Shown: positions 1-11,608 of the stretch, in pieces
Layout: every line of letters starts with the position of its first letter
How positions within the stretch are numbered: position 1 is the first letter of the stretch
Source of the DNA: Glandiceps talaboti
Taxonomy: Eukaryota; Hemichordata; Enteropneusta; Spengelidae
Reading direction: 5' to 3'
Length of the DNA stretch: 64,000 bases
Assembly: GCF_964340395.1 (NCBI RefSeq)
Contig: NC_135564.1
Location: 9,700,861-9,764,860, forward strand
The notes under the pieces: model-generated
The model's input: the letters and a program-made list of their open reading frames with translations, nothing else
Databases searched by the model: none
Told to the model about the DNA's origin: nothing
Program-made: the position numbers and the translations under genes

Positions 1-551
1 AACTCAAACCTGTTATTGAGATATAACTTATAACTGATCTGATGATGTAATTTATATATTATATCGCCCTCTAGTGTCTACTTGCTGAAGCATACTTAAC
101 CACCACTTGCACTTGACTGAACTCAAACCTGGTACATTGTATTTAAATACAACTCATAAAATGATCCGATGATGTAATTTATCATACGTATCAAAAAATA
201 CTCAGAAAATCCCTACTATGCAATCAGCTCTTCTAAGTCCCAAGATTAATTGTTCATTGTAGGGTGAAAAACTAAATTCTTATACAGAACCCCCCCCCCC
301 CCCTGCTTCAAACCGCACAATCAATTTCAAATCAGTAAGTAGTAGTATGTAGTGCTATGAATATAAAGCTAGTATGTAGTGAGTAAACAATAGTTCTTTT
401 ACTTTATTTTAACACCATGCATTCATTATAGAAAAAATTCTTCCTTTTCTCAATTTGACATTTTTTAAAGAATACTAGTATTTGTATTTAGGGGTACAAA
501 ACATCCATTAAAGGTAAAATTGATTTTGTAGGATGGGAACTACAATGGTTC

Positions 552-610
<59 letters not shown>

Positions 611-1177
611 ATAATTTACTTTTTTATCCTACATTGACCTATCGATTTCACTCCTAACCATGCCAAAAGGCAATCGTAACGTTATAGAAGATATGAACTG
701 ACATTATACCAGAATGTGGTTTTATTTATATATTTCCACTTGAGCAATAAGCTTAGAAACCCAGTGTACATGTATCCCATTTCAAAATCTAAAATTGATA
801 CATTTTGAAAGTATAAGCTCTGGGATATTTGTTTTTGATAACATTCACAAACATAAAATTTTGGTCGAGAAAATGCACATCATTGCGTGGTATTTATAAA
901 ATAAATGAATTTCCAAATTTGTAGGTCTACGAAACTACATGTATTATACCACTTGCAAACTGCCATCTTTAAAGAAGCATTATGGGTAAGCAGTATCCTG
1001 ATACACACATGGTCTGTAACCTCTTATAATATAGCTTGGTTACCTGACACATGTGAGAGGGCTATTCCTCTGAATACCCCAGATTAGCATTACCTCAACC
1101 ACCAATAATCCTTGGCATCTGAACATGCTCAGTTCGAATTGCAAGCTGTCTATTAGACCAGGCAAGACAGTAATTAC
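1..1177. other. RNF113 intron sequence, no coding exon seen
   Basis: This is the intron downstream of RNF113 exon 4. It holds an (AC)n run at about 554-605 and a C tract near 292-303. A short interspersed fragment lies at about 1075-1160 and has a relative at about 36165-36250. No further RNF113 exon is recognisable. Confidence 0.6.
554..605. repeat. (AC)n microsatellite
   Basis: About 26 uninterrupted AC units are visible, inside the RNF113 intron. Confidence 0.95.
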
Positions 1178-4033
1178 CTCATGAAGTTGTTGACTTCTCT
1201 CAAATATTGCCCTAGCATCAGCATCTTTGTCTGTGTCTATATCAACAATAGCAGTCGCACCCATATCATCAGGTCCTTCAGGTTTCTGTCATAAAAGACA
1301 AAACAAATGGGATATGATTAATTCATGGAAAGACTTGGTGGACAGGTATGTAAGGAATTAAACCACATTTACACTAAATGTTCCAAAAAAAAACTGTAAG
1401 TAATAACATTTTAATGGCATTTAGATATACAGTCAGGTGATGACACACGATACATCTTGCCTTGATATCCTATGAGGAAGAATACTGCTTCAAAACGTCA
1501 GGATTGAATTTATTTATCAGGACTGTTCTACTCATTACTTTTGCACTCCAAAAAACGTATTAATTTGATCTTGCAATCTTTGTTTAGCATGTGCAGTTTT
1601 TCTTATTGCTTTCTGTGTGGTTGTAGCAGACACATCCAGTGATCACAAACATGAAATGTGTGGCAGGTAGGTCGGAGAAAGTGAATTTAGAGCTTTCAGA
1701 TTAACCAAGGTCATCTCTATGTCATGCCAGCTCAAAGGGCTAAATTTTCAATCCTGGGTCAGTGTCTCAACACTTCCCAACATGTATCAAGCCACTATTT
1801 TCTCAAATACAGTCCCCAAAATGCAACCATTTTCAAAAATACAATGACAGATTTCTTTACTGTATATTCATGATAGCCTAGTCCAACATTAGGAAATAAG
1901 AAATCTGTAATACTCTAAAATGACATATGCACAGCCACACTGTATGACCTTTGTGAACATGTTTCATGGTCAACGTCATCTCGACTAGCATAATGAGTGT
2001 CATGTTAAGCCGACCCCTTTTTATATGCAGAGTAGGCCTTTAATCAAATAGGCCATTCCAGACTGCAAACAGGAAATTGGGAAAACAGTGCCCTCACTAA
2101 AATTGGGGGTATCATCACCTCATAGTACCGTTTCTTAAGAGCTTTGTCCCTTGGTATTCTGTAGAAGTGTAATCAGGGATATTTTTTGTATTACGGTATT
2201 GTTCAGACATCCAGGAAAGCAGCAGAGCTCTATGATTAAATGAGTACCCTAACCCATGTATATCCCCAAGGTCCACACAGACAGGAAATATGAGCACCAC
2301 AATGGCAAATGTTGGAAAGGCCCATTACTCCCACAAGCATTATGCATCATTATAACGTTTTAACGGTATTTATTTTTAAAAATCTCAAAATAAGCTTACA
2401 GCTGTCCTGGATGATTTGTATGATACTCCAATTTTATCTTTGTCTTCATCACTTTCATCACTGTACTCAATCTTTTCTTTGTCTTTCAATCTTTTTGTCT
2501 GAAAATTAAAACACAAGCAGAAATATGTCATGTAATCTTTAGCAGGAAGTAAGAGACACCCAAAAATATTGATTTCTCATGTGGACATGATATCACATCA
2601 CTATCTGTACTTAGTCCTTATGTATGTGAGATTTGAATTCAGAATCATACATTGCATTATACCATGCACATGCCAGGTTCAACAAAAATTATGGAATATA
2701 TACTCTGGTCATTCTATGTCATGACAACCCCTTGTCTACATGTATGCCACTAGTTCTGCTGTGTTCGAAATATGAGTCAAAACATTGAAAATGGCCATTA
2801 GTTTCCCTGATTTGTCTTTGATATCACTGGTATAATTATGTTATTTTCCAATATTTTTCTTCATTCAGCCAGAAAATACTCATGACCTCAGTGTTGTCTA
2901 GTGACTTGTAGTGACAAAGACCCCTTAGGTCACCCATATTTTCCTTGGCTGAATGAAGACAAATATTGGAGGAATAACAGCTTATGTAATTATCAATTAC
3001 TAAGTAGTAAGATAACACACTACTGAATTATAAACCCATCACATCTTAACTTTCATCTATTATATTTGTCTAGACTGTCAGACACATCCTGTTATTCAGC
3101 CCTATCTGTCAGATTATATGTTGTCCTGTTGTCCAGCTCTAATAGGCATCTTAACCATGACTGTACTAATCTACCCAATATCGTACACAAGCCAACCAGA
3201 CTGGGCTGCAGCCAATCAATTATCATTATGATCTAATCAGGTGTTAAAACTGTCCAACAGCAGGAGATTTAGCTAGATTTTTTTGATAGATTATATTCAT
3301 TTGACTAGATGTGGAGAGAGAATTGAGCCAAAAGATGGCTAGCTAGAAGCTGTCAACTGTACCATGGAAATATCACCGACATGATACTTCTAATAAGTTA
3401 TATGACTGTAAAAAATCTTCTGCTTACCTTCTGCTTCATTGGGTTCAAATCATCTCGTTTCTTTTCTCTCCTGACTACAGCAGTCTCTTCATCCTCACTT
3501 CCTGCAGACATTCAAATTAGATTACTAAATAAACACAGTGTGTTAAATAAACAATACAGTTATATTAAAGTACAAACTGTGGTAGGCATTACAAGTAAAC
3601 ATGATATAACCTAATGTCAGGTGAACAAACACACTGTGGTAAAACCAGTGGATAAATCAAATGCAAGCCATTTGGGGAAAAGCTGTACGTTGAAATATGT
3701 GTACAATGATCATAACAAAATGTTACCTCTATGGTTACTGCCCTACCCACTACCAAGCGAACATCGAGTCTCTTGTCCGCACGTACCGAATTCGTGGATT
3801 TCGTTTTGTTGACGTTTGGGTGAGAATGAGATGTGCTGTCTCCCAGTCCGATAATAGACATGTAGTTTTGAAGAACGGTGTAACACAAGGATGAAATGTC
3901 ACCCTGTAGGTGATCTATGGTATAGAATTACCCTACCTTCGTCACTATCGCTAGTTTTCCTCTTCCTAGTAATCTGTTTTCGCTTCGATTTCTTGAAACT
4001 AAAAGAGCACACTTCTCTGGAGGACGCAGCCAT
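1178..4033 (-). CDS. RNF113: RNF113 (Cwc24-like) RING-finger spliceosome protein, N-terminal four coding exons; gene continues off the left edge
   Basis: The family is a nuclear E3 ligase and spliceosome component with a C3H1 zinc finger and a RING. I read four exons on the minus strand: 3937-4033, 3428-3501, 2400-2498 and 1178-1285. All have AG/GT borders and phases that join without a break, giving 126 aa. The start [19 protein letters not shown] resembles the vertebrate N-terminus (VCTFLFKK). Exon 3 ends in SYKSSRTA, and exon 4 carries [12 protein letters not shown] followed by [10 protein letters not shown], matching the vertebrate KPVGPEDMGATA and QAIFERSQ block. An acidic/basic low-complexity stretch lies between, as in the family. 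The zinc finger and RING exons are not in the window; they should lie beyond base 1. The ATG at 4033 is the first in the exon and fits the family start. Identity is firm from the conserved block; exon borders are my own reading. Confidence 0.88.
1985..2245 (-). pseudogene. Degenerate THAP-type zinc-finger fragment (repeat family copy 1)
   Basis: Read on the minus strand, this stretch encodes in one frame CCFPGCLNN and in another frame [20 protein letters not shown]. Together they resemble the start of a THAP (C2CH) DNA-binding finger, where CxxPxC is followed by an F-[HY]-[KR]-[FI]-P motif. The two parts are out of frame, so it is a fossil. A clear DNA-level relative lies at about 52560-52850 on the plus strand, and similarity continues past the finger. 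The source may be a THAP-bearing DNA transposon or a duplicated host exon; I cannot tell which. Confidence 0.4.
2655..2990 (+). mobile_element. Hairpin repeat family, copy 1 (short inverted-repeat element)
   Basis: The right part is a palindrome. CCAATATTTTTCTTCATTCA near 2850 pairs with TGAATGAAGACAAATATTGG near 2950, enclosing a second inner inverted repeat around GGTC/GACC. The left part, from ATTATACCATGCAC to ATGAGTCAAAACATT, is shared with copies at about 4975-5305 (minus) and 52120-52470 (plus). It is non-coding and lies in an RNF113 intron. Confidence 0.7.
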
Positions 4034-4974
4034 ATTGATATTATGATCACGCACCTTCTTTACAATTCGCGCCACAGAGGGCGCACTTCTCTACAACGCG
4101 ATACTTGATCCAGATCATGTACTTTGATCATATACTTTGCACACAAAATGCAGAACAGCTTTTATTGCAATCCTGAAACAATTTAGAAATAAACAGAACT
4201 GTAAGTGTTCGATTCTACATGGTAATTTCGAGTCTTAGAATAGCTATACAGTCAGTTACGTTATTGAATTAATTCACAATATTTTTGTGTCATTCTTCAG
4301 AAAACATTTACTCAAGCTAGAGGATACTTGATGTCAGTGTGTGTCTTCAATAACCTGACGTCATTGTAGACGGTTATATGTCATTTTTCATACGAAAGCA
4401 CGTCACTGAGTAAGTCATCACCAGAACCAAAACAGATAACCCCATAATCGTTCTTTAAAACTAACAAAGTGTTCTGCGCAATCATCAACTCTCGATCGAT
4501 GGCATGGCAAAATCGCATTTAAAGATTCGAATCTCCCGCTGTTGACAAAAGGCTACTCAATAAATTTGACCAGCATGGCAATGTTTTGAATATTTGTTTA
4601 CTGTTCTTTTATTCTTATCAGTTTCCTTGTCAACAGAAAAAAAGATATACGAGGAGTTTGCCCTTATTTGATGGTCATTTTACATACAGCCGACCTACTG
4701 TTAGAAGTATAAGCTAAACCAATCGATGTATTTATTTTTCTTAGTACGTACCCAAAACACAATAACTTGACGAGTAAAGGGGGATTTGTTATCTTATGTA
4801 CCACATACATTTTATGAAATAATTGGTAGATATATAGCGATGGGTAGATAGGTGGGTGGAGGAAGGTATTTTGTTAAAGATTTTCAAAAACGACATACAT
4901 GATTAAAAAAAAAAACGTGCACATATTCTATATATAAAGCTATTATGGGGATCAGTGTGTTGAAATAATTAGAA

Positions 4975-5305
4975 AATATCCCCCAATATTTTTCTTCGTT
5001 CATGCAAAGGAAAATACTAGTGGCCTAAGGGGCCCTTGTCACTACGAGTCGCTAGACGAGTCCTTAGGGCACGAGCATTTTCCGGATGAATGAAGAAAAA
5101 TATTGGAGATCTCGAGAATAATGTAATTATACGATCGCCAGTAATATATTAAAAATAAATCGGGTAAATTAATGGCAATTTTAAACGTTTTGACTCGAAC
5201 ACAGCAGAACCATGACGTAGACACGCGTTGTCGTGACGCAGAACGACCAGAGTATATATTCCATATTTTTGGCTTATTTATGCATGGTATAATACATTTT
5301 CTATG
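4975..5305 (-). mobile_element. Hairpin repeat family, copy 2
   Basis: The reverse complement aligns along its length with the element at 2655-2990. It starts with ATTATACCATGCAT, has CTGCTGTGTTCGA in the middle, and ends with the CCAATATTTTTCTTCATTCA hairpin (about 4983-5106). This copy keeps both hairpin arms clearly. Confidence 0.72.
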
Positions 5306-5510
5306 CCTGACAACAACCTGAATTTTACGTCAATGTTGAAAATCTCAACAGATACACCAGACCACATGACGAAAAACTCAGAGAATAGTATATCAACAAA
5401 TGCTTAATATTTTACATAATGCTTTTCATTACAATAGGGAGTTTACCACTCCAATCAGGGGCATGATGCAACAATTCTGGTGAAATCCGAAGTGATAATG
5501 ATATACATAT

Positions 5511-5625
5511 ACATGTAATAAAGGCCCAAGTCAGACGGATATGTATGGGTCATATCTACACACATACATGTAATAAAGGCCCGAGTCAGATGAATATGTA
5601 TGGGTCATATTTACATACTTGTTCA
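5511..5625. repeat. Tandem duplication of about 60 bases
   Basis: Two adjacent units share ATACATGTAATAAAGGCCC, then AGTCAGA, then ATATGTATGGGTCATAT, with a few substitutions between them. Confidence 0.8.
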
Positions 5626-6368
5626 TATATTTATAATACATTTTTATTAGCTTATTACATGTTTACACACATTTGAGATTATTGGTATTAAGTCAGAAAT
5701 GCAATGGGAAAAAAATGAACGGCGTCGTGATATACATGTATATGTACACTTTCCAGTTTTTAAAAAAATGAAAGTATTTTAATCGCAGAATAAGTTATAA
5801 TACGACAGACCCCATAACAAAAGTATCCGAATAGATTCTTGTCTGTTTGTATGTAATGCTTTAATCTGTGGCAAAGATTATAGAACATAATCCAGACGCT
5901 TTGTGCGCTCGCGCTTGAAAGATGCCAGCTGACGCGCTGTGCTCAAATGCGTTCCTTGATAATACTACTATTACTAGTAATACTATCACTGGTGCCTCCA
6001 TCTCTAATTATTAAACCACGAGCTAATAAGTAACTTAATATCCTGACCGTGTGTGAGTTCATTCAGTGTATGTCCAGCTTACGATCTCTGTACCTCGAAT
6101 GAGCCAGAACTTCTAACTATCCCCAGTATTCCCCGTTTCCAGGATATTGAATATGTAAGCTCTATGTCGAGTGTTACTTATGTGACAGAAAGACCTATTG
6201 AAAATCAATGCGTTACTAGGGCTAAGATTGCAGTCGTCATAGTAAATTAAAGACAGCGGCGGTTGCGTGTACCAGCTTGGTAAGGTATTGAATATAAGAG
6301 CTACGAGTGATCACAGAAAGATCGCATTGAAAGCCACTCATACCAACTCACAAGGAGAAGAACACAGT

Positions 6369-7556
6369 ATGAAGCACATGTTTTATAGCCTGACACTTAT
6401 TTCAGCGACAACATCAGCAGTCATTTTTCTTCTGTTAAGTTTAAAGAATGTTTCTTTAATCTACCTTGGTAGACATCTGTATGATGGAATATCTAGTAAC
6501 GATAATGTGGATGGTGCCATTAATACCTCTAATTATAACGTTGGTCGGAAAGGCCTCAATATTCTAGTTTTTGCACGTAAGCGTACTGGTTCAACCATGA
6601 CTGGACAGTTCTTCAGCAAACATCCAAATAACTTCTTCTTCTACGAACCAGGAAGGATTGTTGCGCAGCACTTTTCTGGCATCGGTACTGAAAATTGGGA
6701 AAAGCTCGAAGACTTTCGTCCTCAATTATTGTGTTTTCTTGATGGTATATATTCATGTAATTTTACAAATCATGAACACTTGCTATTAGATTTGAACAAT
6801 ACTTCACTATATACAAATCGCGGAGAATATCCTGGAAGCACTCTGACAATTGGCAGTATAACGAGATATTGTAAGTCGAAGAAGAACGTAGTCACCAAGG
6901 TACTACGGTTGTATGATATCTTTCTAGCCGCACCGCTGCTCCGTAAACACGACGTCAAAGTCATCCACCTGATTCGTGATCCACGTGGCATGATCAAATC
7001 TCGAGAACTGTTCAGAAAAACGACAAAAAATTCATCAATTCCAGGAGAATTACACATGAACCAAAACATGAAAAATGAAGTAAAGGACTATTGCAGATGG
7101 ATTGACACTAATTATTTAGTGTCTCGAAATGCCCCTGACTGGTTCAGAAAGAATTATATGCTGATTAGGTATGAAGATATTGTGGAGCGTCCGTTAATAT
7201 TCGTCACCAAACTGTATGAATTCGTTGGGTTGCCGATTGATGACACGATGGATGGAATAACGGAAAATATACTTGGGAAAAAACCCGGGAATTCCCAAGC
7301 CTGGAGGAAGGGTTTTACCTTTGAAAATGTGAAAGAAATTGAGGAGCTATGCGCGACCCGAATATGGTATATGTTTGGATATAAACTAGTTGGTAGCCCT
7401 AAAATGTTGAGAGACAACTCCACTAGTCTGGTTGTCGATATGGAATTAGATAGTTATGCCGATTACAGCGATAGTGGGCGACATAGGCAGAAGCGACAAA
7501 ATATCGGGTCACCAAGGCAAAGTAAAAAAAATTGTTTGCTTGACTTCAGAAAATAG
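6369..7556 (+). CDS. Carbohydrate (Gal/GalNAc/GlcNAc 6-O-type) sulfotransferase, single exon
   Basis: Enzymes of this family move sulfate from PAPS to sugars in the Golgi. The 395-aa reading frame begins with a short cytoplasmic tip and a hydrophobic segment (about residues 4-25, FYSLTLISATTSAVIFLLLS), typical of a type II Golgi protein. The PAPS 5'-phosphosulfate loop is RKRTGSTMTGQFF near residue 68. The 3'-phosphate motif is VIHLIRDPRGMIKSR near residue 197. The later family block LIRYEDIVERP is also present. NFT, NNT and NSS sequons lie in the lumenal part. An in-frame ATG at 6267 would add 34 residues. I prefer 6369 because the membrane anchor then sits at the N-terminus. It has no introns, like many CHST genes. 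The acceptor sugar cannot be read from the sequence. A basic tail rich in R, K and Q follows the catalytic domain. Confidence 0.88.
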   Translation: MKHMFYSLTLISATTSAVIFLLLSLKNVSLIYLGRHLYDGISSNDNVDGAINTSNYNVGRKGLNILVFARKRTGSTMTGQFFSKHPNNFFFYEPGRIVAQHFSGIGTENWEKLEDFRPQLLCFLDGIYSCNFTNHEHLLLDLNNTSLYTNRGEYPGSTLTIGSITRYCKSKKNVVTKVLRLYDIFLAAPLLRKHDVKVIHLIRDPRGMIKSRELFRKTTKNSSIPGELHMNQNMKNEVKDYCRWIDTNYLVSRNAPDWFRKNYMLIRYEDIVERPLIFVTKLYEFVGLPIDDTMDGITENILGKKPGNSQAWRKGFTFENVKEIEELCATRIWYMFGYKLVGSPKMLRDNSTSLVVDMELDSYADYSDSGRHRQKRQNIGSPRQSKKNCLLDFRK

Positions 7557-8332
7557 GATAGGTATGTCGAAATTTTACTTTATCGTAATTTAAATCTTTG
7601 AAAGTTACTTCGACCCCAAGATAAGATCCTCGTCAGTTACAACACTTTCGATCCGTGGGAATTTGATGAGGTGTAAAAATGAAAACAAATATAAGTTATA
7701 AGTAGACAACACGTTATGCAGACTGTACTGTTATAGTCTTAAAAGATCTGTTTTTTCTCGGGGATTCGATATTTTTTGAAAATGTGACCACAGATGAGGT
7801 ACATGAATGTGTACATGGAAATAGAAGTAAATTGTTACCGCAAAATTTGTTTTGGGGTCGGGGGCTTAAACTAGGGTCGGTCAGATTATCGGTAACGAAC
7901 TATTTCTTTTTTATTAGGCTTAATTAATGCATGTATACCAAGTTAAACTTTAATTCTATTTTAGAACATATAATACCGTTCGCTGATAAAAAAAAATTAA
8001 TTAAATGGGGAAATGGAACAACGAGAGTAAGTTTTGATGTAAGCGCTAAATTTTAAAATGGGTTTTGATTAATGTTAAATGCCCGGATGATGTTTAATGA
8101 CTAACGTTCGTCGTCGATTTCAGTAAGACTTATTACATGTGACTTGTGTACAGGAATTATACTAGTAAGTGACGCTGAATTGGTTTTTACATTATTTTCT
8201 TACACTGATTTTAGGATGTAGATGTTGAATAAAGTTGTGTGACTTCGAATTCATTGAAGCTTCCGTTGATTTACGTATATAGTACCTGACTGTGTGTATG
8301 CTGTTTGTGTCACTCGGTGGGGATAACTGGTA
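7557..8332. other. 3' flank of the sulfotransferase gene, no gene seen
   Basis: It is AT-rich and non-coding. A terminal fragment at about 7855-7905, reading CCGATAATCTGACCGACC on the minus strand, matches the ends of inverted-repeat elements at 28575 and 59093. AATAAA near 8229 is a possible poly(A) signal. Confidence 0.5.
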
Positions 8333-8730
8333 CAGCTAAAATGGTGTAGGCTTGGTGTTTTACTCATGAGACATTACGTTGTTCACACAAAGATAGACAT
8401 ATTTCAACTCATAACAAAGACACCGTCAATAAACACAGTAGGATCCTTTGCCCAGTCACACTGAACAGTGATAAGCTTTGCTATTCATTCATTCACAATG
8501 CAGTAAAAACCCGCTTCTAATGAAAACATTACACATGGACTTGATGTTTTTTAATGGCTTTATTTTCCAACTGATAATCAACATATCAACTTGACTACTT
8601 CTACATCCCCACTGTGCACGGCACCTATGTAATTGTTTCTTTTGCATATAAGTTGCTTAAATTTGTCTGAGGATGTGTAATAAATATCATGTTGCATGAG
8701 TGAAACACCAAGGCAACATCATTTTAGCTG
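8333..8730 (+). mobile_element. Non-autonomous DNA transposon (MITE family 1), copy 1
   Basis: The terminal inverted repeats begin CAGCTAAAATGGTGTAGGC and end CATCATTTTAGCTG. They are about 40 bases long and flanked by TA on both sides (8331-8332, 8731-8732). The 398-bp interior has no coding frame. A second copy in reverse lies at 17611-18019 and aligns throughout, for example at CTACTTCTACATCCCCACT. TA duplication plus the size suggests a Tc1/mariner-type MITE. Confidence 0.82.
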
Positions 8731-8788
8731 TAATATCTAGTTACTTCTGATGTTGTCTCGCTCAATAAAAAGACGTGTGTCTTATCCC

Positions 8789-9731
8789 ATCAAAGATCGA
8801 AAATCACCGGCGAGGCACTTATTGAAAGAACAGGTGACAAAGGACAACAGCATGTAAAGATGGTCGTTACGGATCCTTTCTCCAGTTCTTCAACACATAT
8901 CCGTGAAATAATTCTAGCTCTCCATAGAATGACGCTTATAATACCTAAGAATAATGAGGTGTCACGCACTCTCGACACTATTCAGGTAGAAAGGGCAACG
9001 ACAACGATTTTCTGGTCAACGCAGCTATTTGACATTATACAAATACATGATTTTGACAAGTACGACCAGTCATCATTGACTAAATGCATTCTTAGTGGAG
9101 GTGTCATTCCAGTGGAAGTGTTGCGAAAGGTTTCAGCAAGTCTACCATCAAAAAACAACATTTTTATGGTTCCAGTGAGAGCATAGCATTGATATTGTAA
9201 CGTACGACAATCCCAAACATCAGATAATGTTGAAATGAAAATTGTTGACGAAGGACAGATTGTAAACATCAATATCCCCGGTGATGTGTGCCTTAGGAAT
9301 CCCTTTATATTCACCTGCTATTGGGATGACAACTGAGGAGAAAACAAAAAAGGTGAAAACTTCATCAGGATGGTACCACACAGGGGATATCGGCAGAATG
9401 GATGAAACTGGATGTCTAGAAATTCTTGGACGAAAGGATGACATGATTCTGAAAAGTGATATGAATATCTATCCAGCTGAGATTGAACACCAACTTATGG
9501 CCCACCCAGGTTTGAGGTACATACAGGTTCTTCCAGTTCAAGACAAGAAATTTGGCGACGAGTTATGCCTCTGTCTGTATCAGGATGAGTCTGTACAAAG
9601 TGAAAGTGAAGATGAATTACAGACAAAAGTGCTAGAATACCTCAGAGGTCGAGTACACGATTTCTATATGCCTAAATATGTACTCATATTTGATTCGTTC
9701 CCGTTCACAAGGTCTGGAAAAATCCAACGTA
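8789..9731 (+). pseudogene. Acyl-CoA synthetase copy 1, 5'-truncated pseudogene
   Basis: This corresponds to roughly the last 60 percent of the intact synthetases, from the region just after the P-loop to GKIQR. It lacks the first 220 or so codons, including the P-loop, and lacks the last 17 codons after KIQR. The frame is interrupted near 9185, where the YGSTE region is damaged, and shifts again near 9330, where an extra base block precedes EEKTK. The C-terminal part (9340-9731) still reads cleanly with GWYHTGDIGRMDETG and GRKDDMI. It abuts MITE copy 1 within about 60 bases, so the transposon may mark the truncation. It is closest to copies 2 and 3. Confidence 0.85.
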
Positions 9732-9818
9732 CATGTAATTACAGTGCCAAACATCAATTCAAGTATAAGAAAACACTGGCATATTCAAACTGTTTGCTCG
9801 GGTTAATATGGTAATGAT

Positions 9819-9880
9819 CTCGTGAGTAGCAGGACCTATTGACCCGGTGAAGGTCACATTTCTAATACAAAATAGAGACG
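9819..9880 (+). promoter_or_regulatory. Degenerate shared promoter of synthetase copy 2
   Basis: TCGTGAGTA begins about 60 bases before the ATG, at the position where other copies have CACGTGGGTAA or CACGTGACTAA. GACC and GGTCAC follow. The perfect E-box and the TATA box of copies 3-5 are not present here. Confidence 0.4.
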
Positions 9881-10601
9881 ATGGCGTATATAACGAGACG
9901 ACTGACCAAGAGCTACATCCACAAACCGGGTAAAGCTGCTTTCTGTGGTCGTACATTCGGACAAATATTTGATGAACACCTGAACATATATCCAGACCAC
10001 GAAGCACTCGTATTTTGCGAGGGTAACAAGAGGATATCTTACAGTAAGTTGATGAGCGATGTATTGGCACTGTCTGGTGGGTTGAAAACACTCTCTCTAC
10101 AACAAGGGGATCGCATTGGTTTATGGTGCGATGAGACTTATGAATACATAATCAGTAATGTGGCTGCGATTCGAGCTGGTTTTATACCTGCTTTTATTCC
10201 ATTGAAAGTCACCAGAGACCAGCTCTGCTACATTATAAACAAAGTCGAATGCAGCGCTCTGATTGTTGGTCCAGATCAGTACACGTCAATGCTCGAGATA
10301 TGTCCTGAAATGAAACACAAAAAATCAACGAGCCTCCATTTAGATACATTTCCTTCTCTTCACCATGTACTTCTAACTTGTCCTTCCAAAGCACACTCAC
10401 TGGTGATTGATTTAAAATCGCTGATGATTGAAAATACAATGGGTTCTCATGAATATGTAGACCCAGATGACGTTTGCGTCATTGCCTTTACCTCCGGTAG
10501 TACAGGCTTCCCAAAGGCCGTTGCCATATCTCATCGAGCTCTCATTGAAGGATCAAAGGCCATTGGCGAAGCACATATTAAACGAAAGGGTTACAAAGGA
10601 G

Positions 10602-10650
<49 letters not shown>

Positions 10651-11608
10651 CCTAAAGATGGTCGTTACGGATCCGTTCTCAAATTTCTTAACACCTATCC
10701 GTGAACTGATACTAGCGCTCCATAAAACGACCCTTATAATACCTAAGAATAAAGAAGTGTCAACCATTCTTAACACTATTCAAGATGAAAAGGCCACGAC
10801 GACGACGTTCTGGCCAGCTCAGCTATTTGACCTTATACAAATACATAATATTCACTGCTATGACCTGTCATCATTGACTAACTGCAATGTTGGTGGAGGT
10901 GTTCTGCTGTTAGAAATGCTGCGAAAGGTTTCAGCAAGACTTCCATCAATAATTAACGTTGGATATGGTTCCACTGAATGCATACTAGCTGTTAGTAATA
11001 TCTTTGATAGAGATCAAGAATCAAAATCATCTTATGTTGGTCACCCAGAAGATAATGTTGAAGTGAAAATTATGAAAGAGGGTAAAATTGTAGCCATCAA
11101 TATCCCCGGGGAAGTGTGTGTTAGGAGTCCACAAATATTTACCTGTTATTGGGGTGATGAGGAGAAAACAAAAGAAGTAAAATCTCCATCAGGATGGTAC
11201 CACACAGGAGATATCGGTAGAATGGATGAAACTGGATGTCTGGAGATTCTTGGACGAAAGGATGACATGATTCTGAAAAGTGCTACCAATAACTATCCAG
11301 CTGAGATTGAATACCAACTTGTGGCCTACCCAGGTTTGAAGTATGCACAGGTTGTTCCAGTTCCAGACAAGAAATTTGGCAACGAGTTATGCCTTTGTTT
11401 GTGTAAGGATGAGTCTGTTCAAAGTGAAAATGAAGATGAATTACAGACAAAGGTGCTAGAATACCTCAGAGGTCGAGTACATGATTTCTATATGCCCAAA
11501 TATGTACTCATCTTTGAATCTTTCCCGTTCACACGGTCTGGAAAAATCCAAAGAAATGAATTGGCCAAAGCAGCTTCCAAGAGGCTAGAAATAAGCCTAA
11601 ACTGCTAA
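9881..11608 (+). CDS. Acyl-CoA synthetase copy 2 (ANL superfamily, ACSF2-like), intronless, with poly-Gln tract
   Basis: It is predicted to activate a carboxylic (probably fatty) acid to its CoA thioester through an acyl-AMP intermediate. The 575-aa frame carries the AMP-binding P-loop FTSGSTGFPKAVAISHR near residue 202, YGSTE near 361, GWYHTGDIGRMDETG near 437, GRKDDMI near 457 and the C-terminal catalytic-lysine motif SGKIQR near 553. It is closest overall to ACSF2 but lacks a mitochondrial presequence and has no PTS1 (ends in LNC). A run of about 15 CAA codons starting at 10604 gives poly-Gln in a loop where copy 3 has only QQ. The gene has no introns, unlike RNF113 and TIMELESS here. The start MAYITRRLTKSY is shared by the family. 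Substrate is unknown. Confidence 0.93.
10604..10648 (+). repeat. Coding (CAA)n microsatellite giving poly-Gln
   Basis: There are fifteen CAA codons in frame inside synthetase copy 2, preceded by GAA and followed by CAC. The paralogous site in copy 3 reads GAACAACAACAC, so this is a local expansion of a two-codon seed. Confidence 0.93.

Larger units (their letters stand above)
4034..6368. other. Intergenic region between the divergent RNF113 and sulfotransferase genes
   Basis: It presumably contains both promoters, about 2.3 kb apart. Visible content is the inverted hairpin repeat at about 4975-5305 and a tandem duplication of about 60 bases at 5511-5625, with units sharing ACATGTAATAAAGGCCC. 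No TATA box or other element could be assigned with confidence. Confidence 0.6.

Noticed and set aside
6053-6250. Small frame upstream of the sulfotransferase
   Set aside because: It has no recognisable domain and lies in the likely promoter or 5' UTR; it was not annotated as a gene.
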